DNA of 64,000 bases from Pectobacterium punjabense (lineage in GTDB: Bacteria; Pseudomonadota; Gammaproteobacteria; Enterobacterales; Enterobacteriaceae): assembly GCF_012427845.1 (NCBI RefSeq), contig NZ_CP038498.1, positions 1,984,001 to 2,048,000 on the forward strand, given 5' to 3'. This document shows positions 1 to 8,939 of this stretch, piece by piece. Every line of letters begins with the position of its first letter. Within the stretch, counting starts at the first letter, position 1. The translations under genes were made by a program, and so were the position numbers. The notes beneath the pieces are model-generated. The model had not been told where the DNA came from and made no database searches. It worked only from the letters and a program-made list of their open reading frames with translations.

Positions 1-563
1 TTCGCCTGACGGCGGATGGCAAGGTGCCGTCCGATAACCCGTTTGTGAATACGCCTAACGCACGGCCGGAGATCTGGTCTTACGGGCACCGCAATCCACA
101 GGGGTTAGCGATTAATCCGTGGTCTGGCGTACTGTGGGAAAATGAGCATGGTCCGAAAGGCGGCGATGAAATCAACATCCCTAAAGCGGGCGCCAATTAC
201 GGCTGGCCGATTGCGACACACGGCATTAACTATTCCGGGTTGAAAATTCCAGAAGCGAAAGGAAAAGAGATCGCAGGGATGGTTAACCCTGATTTTTACT
301 GGGAAAAATCACCGGGCATCAGCGGAATGGCATTCTATAACAGCGATCGTTTTCCTCAATGGAAGAATTCGGTTTTCATCGGTGCTCTAGCGGAGAAGAA
401 CCTGATTCGCCTGACGCTTGATGGTAACAAGGTCACCTCACAAGAGCGTTTGCTGGGCGATCGCGGTGAACGCATCCGCGATGTAAGGTTGGGGCCTGAC
501 GGCTATCTCTATTTGCTGACCGATCACGATAACGGCAAGTTGCTGAAAGTCGGATTGGAGTAA
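1..563 (+). CDS. yliI: PQQ-dependent aldose sugar dehydrogenase, C-terminal part (5' end outside window)
   Basis: This is the C-terminal half of a YliI/Asd-type soluble aldose dehydrogenase, a periplasmic beta-propeller enzyme that oxidises sugars with PQQ. The reading frame is open to the window edge (first whole codon at base 3), so the start and signal peptide are missing; about 187 residues remain, against roughly 370 for the E. coli protein. The family blocks GHRNPQGLA and NEHGPKGGDEIN are visible; the latter belongs to the calcium/PQQ-binding region. The gene ends 31 bases before the end of the convergent gstB. The identification comes from recognition of the family sequence. Confidence 0.88.
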   Translation, partial: RLTADGKVPSDNPFVNTPNARPEIWSYGHRNPQGLAINPWSGVLWENEHGPKGGDEINIPKAGANYGWPIATHGINYSGLKIPEAKGKEIAGMVNPDFYWEKSPGISGMAFYNSDRFPQWKNSVFIGALAEKNLIRLTLDGNKVTSQERLLGDRGERIRDVRLGPDGYLYLLTDHDNGKLLKVGLE

Positions 564-568
564 GTAAT

Positions 569-591
569 CAGGCACCTCACGGTGCCTGTTT
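569..591 (+). terminator. Rho-independent terminator of yliI
   Basis: An 8-bp perfect stem (CAGGCACC/GGTGCCTG, 569-576 with 581-588) closes a 4-base loop and is followed by TTT. It sits between the convergent yliI and gstB genes. Confidence 0.7.
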
Positions 592-594
592 CAC

Positions 595-1212
595 TTAAGA
601 CAGCGGGATCATAACGTGTTTTTGATAAGCCGGGCGTTCGGTGAGTTGCTGATACCAGCGTTCCAGATGAGGATGTGCCTGCCGTTCAATTGGCATATTC
701 AGCCAGCCGTAGACAACGCAGCCTAGCGGAATATCGCCAACGCCAAACCGATCGCCGGATAGCCACGGCTGATTAGCCAGAACGGCATCGACAATACCGA
801 ACAGCCGTTCGCACTCAACGATGCCTTTCTGTATCAACGCCATATCGCGTTTTTCTGGCGCGATGCGTACCATATTAATGAACACCGGACCGAAAGAAGA
901 CGCAAGCGAACTCGTCCAGTCCATCCATTTTTCGGCACCTGCTCGCTTGCCTGCATCGGCAAAGTACAGCGAATCTTGACCGTATTGCGCTGCTAAATAA
1001 CGCACGATGGTATTAGATTCCCACAGTACTAGTTCGTCGTCCTGCAAGCAGGGGATAAGACCATTAGGGTTCATCGTCAGATAATCAGCATCCTGGTTAC
1101 GACCAAATTGTCCGCCAGCCGCAATATGTTGATAAGGCAGCGCAAGTTCTTCTGCACACCACAAGACTTTCTTTACGTTGGTCGAATTATCACGACCCCA
1201 AATCGTTACCAT
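595..1212 (-). CDS. gstB: Glutathione S-transferase GstB family
   Basis: The 205-residue protein has a thioredoxin-fold N-terminal domain beginning with WGRDNSTNVKKVL, the NPNGLIP and ESNTIVRYLA glutathione-binding motifs, and an alpha-helical C-terminal domain ending in WYQQLTERPAY. It matches E. coli GstB (YliJ, about 208 residues), which dehalogenates bromoacetate-type substrates. The start was set at 1212, preceded by GAGGTAG, rather than at an upstream ATG at 1242, because the family begins at this methionine. It follows yliI as in E. coli, and is divergent from an ABC importer across a 141-base gap. Confidence 0.88.
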   Translation of the reverse strand: MVTIWGRDNSTNVKKVLWCAEELALPYQHIAAGGQFGRNQDADYLTMNPNGLIPCLQDDELVLWESNTIVRYLAAQYGQDSLYFADAGKRAGAEKWMDWTSSLASSFGPVFINMVRIAPEKRDMALIQKGIVECERLFGIVDAVLANQPWLSGDRFGVGDIPLGCVVYGWLNMPIERQAHPHLERWYQQLTERPAYQKHVMIPLS

Positions 1213-1302
1213 ATCTACCTCTTTCTTCGTTAAGTCATGCACGGCTATCCGCGACCGCCGATGAGAATAATGATATGCCTTTTTAGTCTTTATGATTTAA
1301 CT

Positions 1303-1329
1303 TGTCATTCTTAATAATGACAGCAAGTT
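1303..1329. promoter_or_regulatory. Inverted repeat in the gstB / ABC-importer divergent promoter region
   Basis: TGTCATT (1303-1309) and AATGACA (1316-1322) form a perfect 7-bp inverted repeat with a 6-base spacer. It is flanked by a second inverted pair, AACTTG (1299-1304) and CAAGTT (1324-1329). The position is 24 bases upstream of the binding-protein start. It may be a regulator operator; the regulator is not known. No MetJ box (AGACGTCT) was seen here. Confidence 0.4.
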
Positions 1330-1353
1330 ACATTCAGACAGGAAAGTTACACA

Positions 1354-2199
1354 ATGAAATTGACGCATTCTGTTCGTGCCGCTCTGGGGATCACCCTGCT
1401 TGCCGCGGGCATGCAGTTGGCGATGGCTAACAGCGATCCGCAGACGATCACCTTTGGCGTGGCTCCGGGGCCGTATGGCGACATGGTGAATCTGGCGATC
1501 AAACCTGAGCTGGTGAAAAAAGGCTACAAGGTCGTGGTGCGTGAATTCAGTGATTACGTTCAGCCCAATTTGGCGTTGGCCAACGGTAGCATCGATGCCA
1601 ACCTTTTCCAGCATACGCTCTATTTAGAAAAATTTGCCGCCGATAAAGGGTTAAAAATTTCGCCGCTGATCATCGTACCGACGGCCAGCATGGGCTTCTA
1701 CTCGAAGAAAATCAAATCGCTGGATGAGCTGAAAAAAGGAGACGTGGTCACGCTCTCTAATGACGCCACCAATCTGGCGCGTGGTCTACGTTTCCTGCAA
1801 TCGATGGGGCTGATTACGATTAAGGCTGATATCGATCCAACCAAAGCGTCTGAGAAAGATATTCTTGAGAACCCACGTGGGCTGGTTTTCAAACCGATGG
1901 AGGCGGCACAACTGCCGCGTACGCTGGATAGTGTGACGGCATCGCTGGTGAACGGTAATTTTGCGCTGGCATCCGGTATGAAACTGTCGTCGGCCATCAA
2001 GCTGGAAACGCTGGATGAGAACCTGAAAAATATTATTGCTGTGCGTACTGACGATCTCGATAAGCCATTTGTTAAAGATACCAAAGCGATTGTTGAATCA
2101 CCTGCGTATGCTGCGGTGATCAACGATCCGGCATTGATGTATAGCCAGTTCCAAAAGCCTGAGTGGATGCAGGCGAAAACGCCAGCGCCTGCACAGTAA
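1354..2199 (+). CDS. MetQ/NlpA-family ABC substrate-binding protein without lipobox
   Basis: This 281-residue periplasmic binding protein belongs to the NlpA/MetQ family, which delivers methionine or similar ligands to a MetNI-type transporter. The core motifs FGVAPGPYGDM, DYVQPNLALANGSIDANLFQH and NDATNLARGL(R) are present. The N-terminus has a typical signal peptide ending near AMA at residues 23-25, but no cysteine lies at the expected lipobox, unlike E. coli MetQ, so the product should be a free periplasmic protein. It heads an operon with an ATPase and a permease. The ligand cannot be read from the sequence; methionine is only the family default. Confidence 0.85.
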   Translation: MKLTHSVRAALGITLLAAGMQLAMANSDPQTITFGVAPGPYGDMVNLAIKPELVKKGYKVVVREFSDYVQPNLALANGSIDANLFQHTLYLEKFAADKGLKISPLIIVPTASMGFYSKKIKSLDELKKGDVVTLSNDATNLARGLRFLQSMGLITIKADIDPTKASEKDILENPRGLVFKPMEAAQLPRTLDSVTASLVNGNFALASGMKLSSAIKLETLDENLKNIIAVRTDDLDKPFVKDTKAIVESPAYAAVINDPALMYSQFQKPEWMQAKTPAPAQ

Positions 2200-2227
2200 A
2201 GCTTCAGGTTGTACAACATACCATTTG

Positions 2228-2255
2228 GCCGGTCTATGACCGGCTTTCTTCTTTT
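2228..2255 (+). terminator. Intercistronic terminator or attenuator between binding protein and ATPase
   Basis: GCCGGTC (2228-2234) and GACCGGC (2238-2244) form a perfect 7-bp stem with a TAT loop, followed directly by the T-rich run TTTCTTCTTTT. It lies within the operon and would lower expression of the membrane components relative to the binding protein. Confidence 0.7.
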
Positions 2256-2281
2256 CCGCTCTGGTCAGGAGTTTGCGGATA

Positions 2282-3298
2282 ATGATCCAGTTAGAAGAGG
2301 TAAGCGTTGACTTCTCACACGGGAAGCAACCAGAAAATCGTGCGGTAGATAACGTATCGCTGCACATCCAGCGCGGAGACATTTACGGCATTGTCGGCAC
2401 CAGCGGCGCGGGGAAAAGTACCCTGCTGAGAACCATTAATCTCTTGCAGCGTCCGACGTCAGGTCGTGTGCGCATCAACGATGTGCTCATCAGCGAATTA
2501 GCGGGGCAGCCGTTGCGGGAGCAGCGGCAAAAAATCGGTATGATCTTTCAGCATTTTAATTTGATGCAGACGCGTACCGTGACAGAAAACGTCGCGTTCA
2601 GCCTGAAAGCCGCCGGGAAATCCAACGCGGAAATTACTGTGCGCGTGCCGGAAATTCTGAATCTGGTCGGACTGGCGGATAAAGCGTCAGCGTATCCGGC
2701 GCAGCTCAGCGGTGGTCAGAAACAGCGTGTGGGCATCGCCAGAGCGATTGCCAACGATCCCGAAGTTTTGCTGTGTGATGAGCCAACCTCGGCGCTCGAT
2801 TTGGAAACCTCCGCCGCGATTTTGGCGTTACTGAAAGAGATTAATGAGAAACTGGGTATTACCATCGTGCTGATTTCTCATGAGATGAGCGTGATTAAGG
2901 CCGTCTGCGATCGGGTAGCGGTGATGACGGGCGGTCGGGTTGTGGAAGAGGGCGATGTTTTCGATATCTTTGCTACGCCGCAGCACGCCTTTACGCGTCA
3001 ACTGGTGTCCCATACGCTGGATCTCGCGTTGCCGCCACGTTTGTTGGTGGATTTGCAAGGCACATTATTGAAGATTCTGTTTGTTGGTGAATCGGCGGAG
3101 CAACCCGTGCTGTCGGACGTTGCGACGCGCTTCGGCGTATCCGTCAATATCCTGCACGGTAAGATCGAATACATCGGTAACCGTGCGTTAGGTATCCTCG
3201 TGGCACTATTGACCCATCCATCCGATCCTGGAAAAGTGGCGCAAGCGGTGGAGCATATTCAGATAAGAACGGCGAATGTGGAGGTGTTACATGGCTGA
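2282..3298 (+). CDS. MetN-type ABC transporter ATP-binding protein with NIL domain
   Basis: The 338-residue ATPase has Walker A GTSGAGKST (about residues 38-46), the signature LSGGQKQR, Walker B VLLCDEP, and a C-terminal NIL-like ligand-sensing domain (roughly the last 85 residues), as in MetN. The ATG at 2282 is chosen over an in-frame TTG at 2273 because AGGAG lies about 10 bases upstream and the family begins MIxLE. It energises import with the adjacent permease, whose ATG at 3291 overlaps its last 8 bases, indicating translational coupling. Together with the preceding NlpA-family protein it forms a complete importer. Confidence 0.9.
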   Translation: MIQLEEVSVDFSHGKQPENRAVDNVSLHIQRGDIYGIVGTSGAGKSTLLRTINLLQRPTSGRVRINDVLISELAGQPLREQRQKIGMIFQHFNLMQTRTVTENVAFSLKAAGKSNAEITVRVPEILNLVGLADKASAYPAQLSGGQKQRVGIARAIANDPEVLLCDEPTSALDLETSAAILALLKEINEKLGITIVLISHEMSVIKAVCDRVAVMTGGRVVEEGDVFDIFATPQHAFTRQLVSHTLDLALPPRLLVDLQGTLLKILFVGESAEQPVLSDVATRFGVSVNILHGKIEYIGNRALGILVALLTHPSDPGKVAQAVEHIQIRTANVEVLHG

Positions 3299-3950
3299 TT
3301 TATGGATTGATCTGGTCGCAGCGTTCGGTGAAACGTTCCAGATGGTAGGGATCTCCACGCTGTTTGCCGTGATCGGTGGTTTACCGCTGGGGCTGCTGAT
3401 TTACGTTACGGACAAGAATCTGTTCTGGCAAAACCGCGCCGTCTATCTGTTTGGCACGGTGTTGGTGAATATCATTCGTTCTATTCCCTTCGTTATTCTG
3501 CTGGTGCTACTGCTGCCGCTTACGCAGATTTTGTTGGGCAATACCATTGGTCCAGTGGCTGCGGCAGTGCCGATGTCGGTCGCGGCGATCGCATTCTATG
3601 CTCGTCTGGTGGATAGCGCACTGCGTGAAATTGATCCCGGCATCGTGGAAGCGGCTGAAGCGTTCGGCGCTAGCCCAATGCGTATTATCGGCACTGTGCT
3701 GTTGCCAGAGGCAAAAGCGGGACTACTGCGTGGCCTGACAATTACGTTGGTAAGTCTCATCGGCTATTCAGCGATGGCGGGCATTGTCGGCGGTGGTGGC
3801 GTGGGTGACTTGGCGATCCGTTTCGGTTATTACCGATACGAAACTGAGGTCATGGTGATTACCGTGATTGCGCTGGTTATTTTGGTGCAGGTGGTACAGA
3901 CCTTAGGTGATTGGTTATCAAAACGTGCAGATAAGCGCGAACGCCGCTGA
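3291..3950 (+). CDS. MetI-type ABC transporter permease
   Basis: This 219-residue inner-membrane permease matches MetI (about 217 residues). It has about five hydrophobic segments and the binding-protein-dependent transport loop around EAAEAFGASPMRIIGTVLLPEA, plus the family block GIVGGGGVGDLAIRFGYYRYE. The start ATG lies inside the end of the ATPase gene (8-base overlap). It ends the three-gene operon; a hairpin follows at 3967. Confidence 0.9.
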   Translation: MADLWIDLVAAFGETFQMVGISTLFAVIGGLPLGLLIYVTDKNLFWQNRAVYLFGTVLVNIIRSIPFVILLVLLLPLTQILLGNTIGPVAAAVPMSVAAIAFYARLVDSALREIDPGIVEAAEAFGASPMRIIGTVLLPEAKAGLLRGLTITLVSLIGYSAMAGIVGGGGVGDLAIRFGYYRYETEVMVITVIALVILVQVVQTLGDWLSKRADKRERR

Positions 3951-3966
3951 GGGTATTTTCATACGA

Positions 3967-4020
3967 GGCACGAGGCAATATTGAACGGCTATGGTTCCTC
4001 GTGCCAGTTGCTATTTTTTT
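3967..4020 (+). terminator. Probable terminator of the MetQNI-like operon
   Basis: GGCACGAGG (3967-3975) pairs perfectly with CCTCGTGCC (3997-4005) around a 21-base loop, and seven Ts follow at 4014-4020. The long loop makes it less typical. The remainder of the gap to dacC (4021-4237) is A+T-rich and probably contains the dacC promoter; a 67-codon open frame in it has no recognisable features. Confidence 0.55.
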
Positions 4021-4237
4021 GATGGCCTCGCCGTCTGTATTTTCAGATATTCCTTACTCCTTCCTAAGTCCCTTTTTTATCTGCATTTTTTTAGAAGCTT
4101 TCATATCTTTGACTATCTTTACAGAATGAACGGTTTTCATCTCAGGGATGACGCGTTACCTTTATATGTTACTAAAGTTTTCAAAACATATTGAAAATTA
4201 AGAATTTTTAACGACTGATGGACATTGCGGCGAACTC

Positions 4238-5443
4238 ATGAAAACAACCCCTTTCCTGACCAGACTCACGTCTTTCTCTGTAGGTACAGTATTGCTTGTT
4301 GGCTTGGCGCCATTTACCTATGCGGAACAGTTGCCTGCGGTGCCGCAGATTGACGCCAAAGCCTTTATCCTGATGGATCACGCCAGCGGTAAAGTGCTGG
4401 CGGAGAGCAACGCCGATGAACGCCTTGATCCTGCCAGCCTGACCAAAATCATGGCGAGTTATGTGATTGGGCAGGCGATAAAATCCGGTAAAATTCGCCC
4501 GACGGATGAAGTGACCGTCGGAAAAGATGCCTGGGCAACCGGTAATCCAGCACTGCGTGGATCGTCACTGATGTTCCTTAAGCCGGGCGATCGCATCCCC
4601 GTTTCTGAGTTAAATAAAGGCATTGTCATTCAGTCAGGTAATGATGCCAGCATCGCACTAGCAGACTACGTAGCGGGCAGTCAGGATGCGTTTGTCAGCC
4701 TGATGAACAATTATGCGAAAGCACTTAACCTGACGAATACGCATTTCCTTACCGTGCATGGCCTCGATGCGGTAGGGCAGTACAGCACCGCGCGCGATAT
4801 GGCGCTGTTAGGGCAGGCGCTGATCCGAGACGTGCCAGAAGAGTACGCGTTGCACAAGGAAAAAGAGTTCACCTTCAATAACATTCGTCAGCCTAACCGC
4901 AACCGCCTGTTATGGAGCACCAATCTGAATGTGGACGGCGTAAAAACAGGCCATACCAACGGGGCGGGACACAATCTGGTGGCCTCGGCAACGGAAGGTA
5001 ATATGCGCCTGATTTCTGTGGTGCTAGGGGCGCAAACGGATGCCATTCGTTTTCGTGAAAGCGAAAAACTGCTCACATGGGGCTTCCGCTTTTTTGAAAC
5101 GGTAACCCCAATCAAGGCGGATGCGCCTTTTACTACGCAACGGGTGTGGTTTGGCACGCAGAAAGAGGCACGGTTGGGCGTGGCGCAGGATGCCGCGCTG
5201 ACCATCCCCAAAGGGCAGATGAAGAATCTAAAAGCCAGTTTCACGCTGAATCAATCGCAGCTTTCTGCACCGCTTACCAAGAATCAGGTGGTCGGTACCA
5301 TCGATTTTCAACTGGACGGAAAAAGCATCGGACAACGCCAACTGGTCGCGATGGATGATATCCCCGAGGCCGGTTTCTTTAGCCGCCTCTGGGATTCGGT
5401 GATGATGAAGGTGCAGCAGTGGTTCGGTGGGTTATTCGGTTAA
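4238..5443 (+). CDS. dacC: D-alanyl-D-alanine carboxypeptidase DacC (PBP6)
   Basis: The product is a 401-residue low-molecular-mass penicillin-binding protein that trims the terminal D-Ala from peptidoglycan pentapeptides. All three active-site motifs are present: SLTK (catalytic Ser67, Lys70), SGN (133-135) and KTG (236-238). A signal peptide ends near TYA (residue 29), and the C-terminus ([17 protein letters not shown]) forms the amphipathic membrane anchor typical of PBP5/6. Length equals E. coli DacC. Its last bases overlap tail-to-tail with deoR, as dacC and deoR are also neighbours in E. coli. Confidence 0.95.
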   Translation: MKTTPFLTRLTSFSVGTVLLVGLAPFTYAEQLPAVPQIDAKAFILMDHASGKVLAESNADERLDPASLTKIMASYVIGQAIKSGKIRPTDEVTVGKDAWATGNPALRGSSLMFLKPGDRIPVSELNKGIVIQSGNDASIALADYVAGSQDAFVSLMNNYAKALNLTNTHFLTVHGLDAVGQYSTARDMALLGQALIRDVPEEYALHKEKEFTFNNIRQPNRNRLLWSTNLNVDGVKTGHTNGAGHNLVASATEGNMRLISVVLGAQTDAIRFRESEKLLTWGFRFFETVTPIKADAPFTTQRVWFGTQKEARLGVAQDAALTIPKGQMKNLKASFTLNQSQLSAPLTKNQVVGTIDFQLDGKSIGQRQLVAMDDIPEAGFFSRLWDSVMMKVQQWFGGLFG

Positions 5444-6213
5444 TCCCCTGAGTGAATTAACTGAATGCCGTTGTTGGAGAAATAGCGTAGGTACTGTTCG
5501 TCCGGGGCGCTGTTGGAAATGACCGTATCAAACAGCGTCATCGGGCCAATGCAGGCGCGTTTTATCTGACCGAACTTGCTGCTATCTGCCACAATAATAA
5601 TTCGCTGTGCGGTCGCCATCGCGCGCTGTTTCATGCCCAGTTCGGCAAAGTTAAAGCAGGTTGCTCCCGCGTTAAGCTCAATACCCGCCGCAGAAATAAA
5701 CGCTTTATTCGGGCAGATGTTGTCCAGTTCGCTGCGCTGGTTGAGCGGGGTGAAGATCGCATTATCTGGATGGTATTCCCCGCCACATAAAATCACTCTA
5801 CACGCCTTTTTTTCCTGTAGTGCTAAAAAGGTGTTCAGAGAGTAGCAGATCGCGGTAAAAGGCAGCTCATCAGATATCGCATCAATGATGAAGGGAATGG
5901 TGGTGCCACAATCGAAAAAAACGGTATCGTTTACCTCGACCAGATGGGAGGCGGCGACACCGATAGCCTGCTTTTCTTTTACGTGCTTGGTCTGTTGGTC
6001 GGAAACAAAATAGTGAGTGGTGCCGTTATTCTTCAGGTCACTGACAACGTAACCACCGAGCAGCATGACGCTGGTGGAATCTGCATTCAGATCGCGGCGC
6101 ACGGTCATCTCCGATACGCCGAGTAGCTGTGCGGCGTCTTTAAGATGGAGTTTATCGGTTTTCTTTAATGCCTGAGCCAGTCTGCCGATTCGTTCGTCGC
6201 GCCGCGTTTCCAT
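5440..6213 (-). CDS. deoR: Deoxyribose operon repressor DeoR
   Basis: This 257-residue repressor has an N-terminal helix-turn-helix ([20 protein letters not shown], about residues 22-41) and a C-terminal sugar-phosphate-sensing domain with the DCGTT and LCGGEYHP blocks of the DeoR family. The start at 6213 is preceded by AGGGA six bases upstream; a longer frame to 6327 would run into deoC. It lies 31 bases downstream of deoC on the same strand, so repressor and enzyme are probably cotranscribed and autoregulated. In E. coli, deoR is next to dacC too, but deoC lies elsewhere with deoABD. Confidence 0.92.
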   Translation of the reverse strand: METRRDERIGRLAQALKKTDKLHLKDAAQLLGVSEMTVRRDLNADSTSVMLLGGYVVSDLKNNGTTHYFVSDQQTKHVKEKQAIGVAASHLVEVNDTVFFDCGTTIPFIIDAISDELPFTAICYSLNTFLALQEKKACRVILCGGEYHPDNAIFTPLNQRSELDNICPNKAFISAAGIELNAGATCFNFAELGMKQRAMATAQRIIIVADSSKFGQIKRACIGPMTLFDTVISNSAPDEQYLRYFSNNGIQLIHSGD

Positions 6214-6244
6214 AAAATTCCCTGCTAGTAAGCTATTTTTGTTG

Positions 6245-6913
6245 TTAGTAGTTTCCTGCTGCGGCAGCATCACCTGAAACGATAGCAACGCCTGAACTTG
6301 TGCCGATACGAGTGGCACCCGCTTCAATCATTCGTTGTGCCGTTTGGCGATCGCGAACCGCGCCGGATGCTTTTACACCCATCTCGCTGCCGACGGTGTT
6401 GCGCATTAGTCGAACGTGCTCTTCGCGCGCGCCGCCGGTACTGAAACCGGTAGATGTTTTGACGAACGCGACGTCCAACTGATGGCACATTTCACACACC
6501 AGCACAATTTGTTCGTCATCAAGCAGACAGGTTTCCAATATTACCTTCAACGGTATAGCGGCGCAAACCTCACGCACGGCCTGAATATCTGCTTTGACAG
6601 CGTCAATCTTGCCGCTTTTCAGCCAGCCGACGTTAATCACCATGTCGATTTCCTGAGCGCCGGCGTCGATGGCGGCCTTGGCTTCAAAAGCCTTGCTGGA
6701 AGTCAGACCTGCCCCCAGAGGAAAACCGATAACGGAGCAGACGTGCACCGCCGATCCTTTCAGTTTCTCAGCGACTAAGGGAACGTAACCGGAATTAACA
6801 CAGACGGCATAAAAATGATGTGCTATCGCTTCATCGCACAGCGTAATGATTTGCTGTTCTGTGGCATTGGCTGCCAGCAATGTGTGGTCGATATAGCGTG
6901 CATAGTCAGTCAT
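6245..6913 (-). CDS. deoC: Deoxyribose-phosphate aldolase
   Basis: DeoC splits 2-deoxyribose 5-phosphate into glyceraldehyde 3-phosphate and acetaldehyde in deoxynucleoside breakdown. The 222-residue protein is the short class, unlike the 259-residue E. coli enzyme. The Schiff-base lysine is Lys152 in [13 protein letters not shown], with the second lysine in VKASGAVRD (Lys181) and Asp90 in IDMVINVG. It is the first gene of a deoC-deoR unit controlled by a recognisable promoter and two DeoR-type operators at 6954-7022. No deoA, deoB or deoD is adjacent. Confidence 0.94.
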   Translation of the reverse strand: MTDYARYIDHTLLAANATEQQIITLCDEAIAHHFYAVCVNSGYVPLVAEKLKGSAVHVCSVIGFPLGAGLTSSKAFEAKAAIDAGAQEIDMVINVGWLKSGKIDAVKADIQAVREVCAAIPLKVILETCLLDDEQIVLVCEMCHQLDVAFVKTSTGFSTGGAREEHVRLMRNTVGSEMGVKASGAVRDRQTAQRMIEAGATRIGTSSGVAIVSGDAAAAGNY

Positions 6914-6953
6914 GGCGAATCCTTAGTGATGTCGATAAAAATAAGATGCGACG

Positions 6954-6982
6954 ATTATGACACTCAATGATTTTAATGTCAC
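6954..6982 (-). promoter_or_regulatory. Candidate sigma-70 promoter of deoC-deoR
   Basis: Read on the minus strand, GTGACA (-35, 6977-6982) and CATAAT (-10, 6954-6959) are separated by 17 bases; each differs from consensus at one position. The predicted start lies near 6947, about 34 bases before the deoC ATG. Confidence 0.65.
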
Positions 6983-6992
6983 AAAAATAACA
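6977..6992. promoter_or_regulatory. Promoter-proximal DeoR-type operator (degenerate)
   Basis: TGTCA-N6-TAACA matches the E. coli DeoR operator architecture TGTTA-N6-TAACA with one half-site mismatch. It overlaps the -35 box of the deoC promoter, a position suited to repression. Confidence 0.6.
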
Positions 6993-7006
6993 ATGTAATT
7001 AAATTT

Positions 7007-7022
7007 TGTTATTTAAATAACA
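7007..7022. promoter_or_regulatory. Upstream DeoR operator (perfect palindrome)
   Basis: TGTTATTTAAATAACA has both half-sites (TGTTA and TAACA) and the 6-base spacing of the E. coli DeoR operator TGTTAGAATTCTAACA. The palindrome extends to 20 bp (7005-7024). Its centre is exactly 30 bp, about three helical turns, from the promoter-proximal site. Confidence 0.75.
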
Positions 7023-7092
7023 AATAATGAAATAAACCTGATAACAGCGGCATGGGAACGGGAAGAGGAGGCGGCTTTGAATTGTGTATATA

Positions 7093-7143
7093 AGAAAATA
7101 AAACGCCCATCGTTCTTGAACCTCAAAGGCGGGAACGATGGGC
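7093..7143 (-). terminator. Rho-independent terminator of ybjL
   Basis: On the minus strand, an 11-bp perfect stem (7105-7115 with 7133-7143, arm GCCCATCGTTC) is followed by GTTTTATTTTC. It lies about 110 bases downstream of the ybjL stop codon. Confidence 0.85.
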
Positions 7144-7250
7144 TTCCTCAATAAGGGGAATCAAAGAAAAGCAGTGGCACATATTCAGACTGTAGGTCAA
7201 AGAAAAAGTTCTGACCTTTTCGGAAAAAATTCACGATTTCTTACCTGTTT

Positions 7251-8939
7251 TTAGCCGGGTAATTCAGGCCAGATAACCACGATGAGTGAACCTGCTAATG
7301 TGAGTAATACGTTAGCGATGGCATAGGTACCCGCATAGCCGAGTGCAGGAATATTGCTTCGTGCCGTATCGCTGATGATCTCCATGGCTGGTGCGCAGGT
7401 GCGTGCGCCCATCATGGCACCAAACAGCAGCGCGCGGTTCATTTTTAGTACATACGCACCGAACAGAAAGCAAATCACCACAGGCACCAGGCTGACAATC
7501 AGCCCTGAAGCTAGCATCTGGATGCCGACGTCTCCCAGACTGCTGTTGATGGTGCTACCGGCACTCAGGCCGACACCCGCCATAAAGACCATCAGGCCAA
7601 ATTCTTTGACCATATTGAGAGCGCCCTGCGGAATATAGCCAAAAGTAGGGTGATTGGCGCGCAGGAATCCCAGCATGATGCCCGCGAAAAGTAACCCGGC
7701 AGCATTACCAATGCCGAATGTGAAATTACTGAATTGGATTGTGATCAAACCGACCATGACGCCGATAACGAAAAAAGCGCAGAAAGCCAGTAGGTCGGTG
7801 ACTTGGCTGTGGATAGAAATAAACCCGATTCTGTCAGCAATGCTTTTCACTCGACGGGCGTCGCCGCTGACCTGTAAGACATCACCTTTATTTAGCACGA
7901 CGTTATCGTCAATCGGCATTTCAATCTGGCTGCGGACGATACGGTTAAGGAAGCAGCCGTGATCGGTCAGCTTCAACTGGCTCAGGCGCTTGCCGACGGC
8001 ATTGTGATTCTTGACGACGATCTCTTCCGTCACGATGCGCATGTCTAGCAAATCGCGGTCGAAAACTTCCTTACCATCACGGAAATTGGAGTTCAAACGA
8101 GAGTGTGCATCGGGGTAGCCGACCAGCGCGATCTCGTCGCCGATTTGCAAGACAGCGTCGCCGTCGGGATTTGCCAAAATTCCGTTACGCCGAATGCGCT
8201 CAATATAGCAACCCGTCTGACGATAAATTCCCAACTCGCGTAAATTCTTGCCGTCCGCCCAGCCGACTAACTCAGGTCCGACGCGATAGGCGCGAATCAC
8301 TGGCAGATATACTTTTCTTTGGCTATCCGCATCCAGCCCGCGTTCGCGAGCAATTTGCTGTGCGCTGGTGGGGAGATCCTGATGCTGGAGTTTAGGCAGA
8401 TAGCGCGCACCAAAAATGAGGCTGACCAGCCCGACCAGATACGTCAGCGCGTAGCCCAGGCTCAGATGATCTTGCTCAATGCCGAGTTGGCTCCCCAAAC
8501 TGGCGGTATTACGCAACGTGTCGCCCGCACCGACCAACACGGGTGTTGATGTCATGGAGCCGGCCAGCATTCCTGCGGTTAGGCCGATTCCCCAGCCAAA
8601 GAGTTTTCCTAAGCCTAACGCCAGTAACATGGCGCTACCGACCATCACCAGCGCGAGCATGAAATAATTTTTTCCGTCGCGGAAGAAAATAGAAAAGAAG
8701 TTCGGTCCGGCTTCCACTCCCACGCAAAAAATAAATAACATAAAACCGAGACTCAGCGCTTCGGTATTAATCGCGAAATGTTGTTGGCCGAGTAATAAAG
8801 AAACGACTAAAACGCCAATAGAATTACCAAGTTGTACTGGGCCGAAGCGCAACTTTCCCAGACAGAGTCCTAATGAAAGAACCACGAATAAAAGCAGGAT
8901 GTAATTTCCGTTTAACAAATCAGCGACGTTTATATTCAT
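7251..8939 (-). CDS. ybjL: Putative transporter YbjL (AAE/AspT family)
   Basis: The 562-residue inner-membrane protein has two membrane halves flanking two RCK/TrkA_C domains, the layout of the AspT/YidE/YbjL family. Conserved blocks include [34 protein letters not shown] and [15 protein letters not shown]. Its substrate is unknown; relatives exchange dicarboxylates or amino acids. The start at 8939 (MNINVADLL) matches the E. coli protein (561 residues); an in-frame ATG at 8984 would add 15 residues. Neither has a strong ribosome-binding site. A terminator follows at 7093-7143. Confidence 0.9.
   Translation of the reverse strand: MNINVADLLNGNYILLLFVVLSLGLCLGKLRFGPVQLGNSIGVLVVSLLLGQQHFAINTEALSLGFMLFIFCVGVEAGPNFFSIFFRDGKNYFMLALVMVGSAMLLALGLGKLFGWGIGLTAGMLAGSMTSTPVLVGAGDTLRNTASLGSQLGIEQDHLSLGYALTYLVGLVSLIFGARYLPKLQHQDLPTSAQQIARERGLDADSQRKVYLPVIRAYRVGPELVGWADGKNLRELGIYRQTGCYIERIRRNGILANPDGDAVLQIGDEIALVGYPDAHSRLNSNFRDGKEVFDRDLLDMRIVTEEIVVKNHNAVGKRLSQLKLTDHGCFLNRIVRSQIEMPIDDNVVLNKGDVLQVSGDARRVKSIADRIGFISIHSQVTDLLAFCAFFVIGVMVGLITIQFSNFTFGIGNAAGLLFAGIMLGFLRANHPTFGYIPQGALNMVKEFGLMVFMAGVGLSAGSTINSSLGDVGIQMLASGLIVSLVPVVICFLFGAYVLKMNRALLFGAMMGARTCAPAMEIISDTARSNIPALGYAGTYAIANVLLTLAGSLIVVIWPELPG

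Noticed and set aside
3991..4194. 67-codon open frame between the importer operon and dacC
   Set aside because: It begins inside the terminator stem, has no ribosome-binding site and no recognisable protein features.
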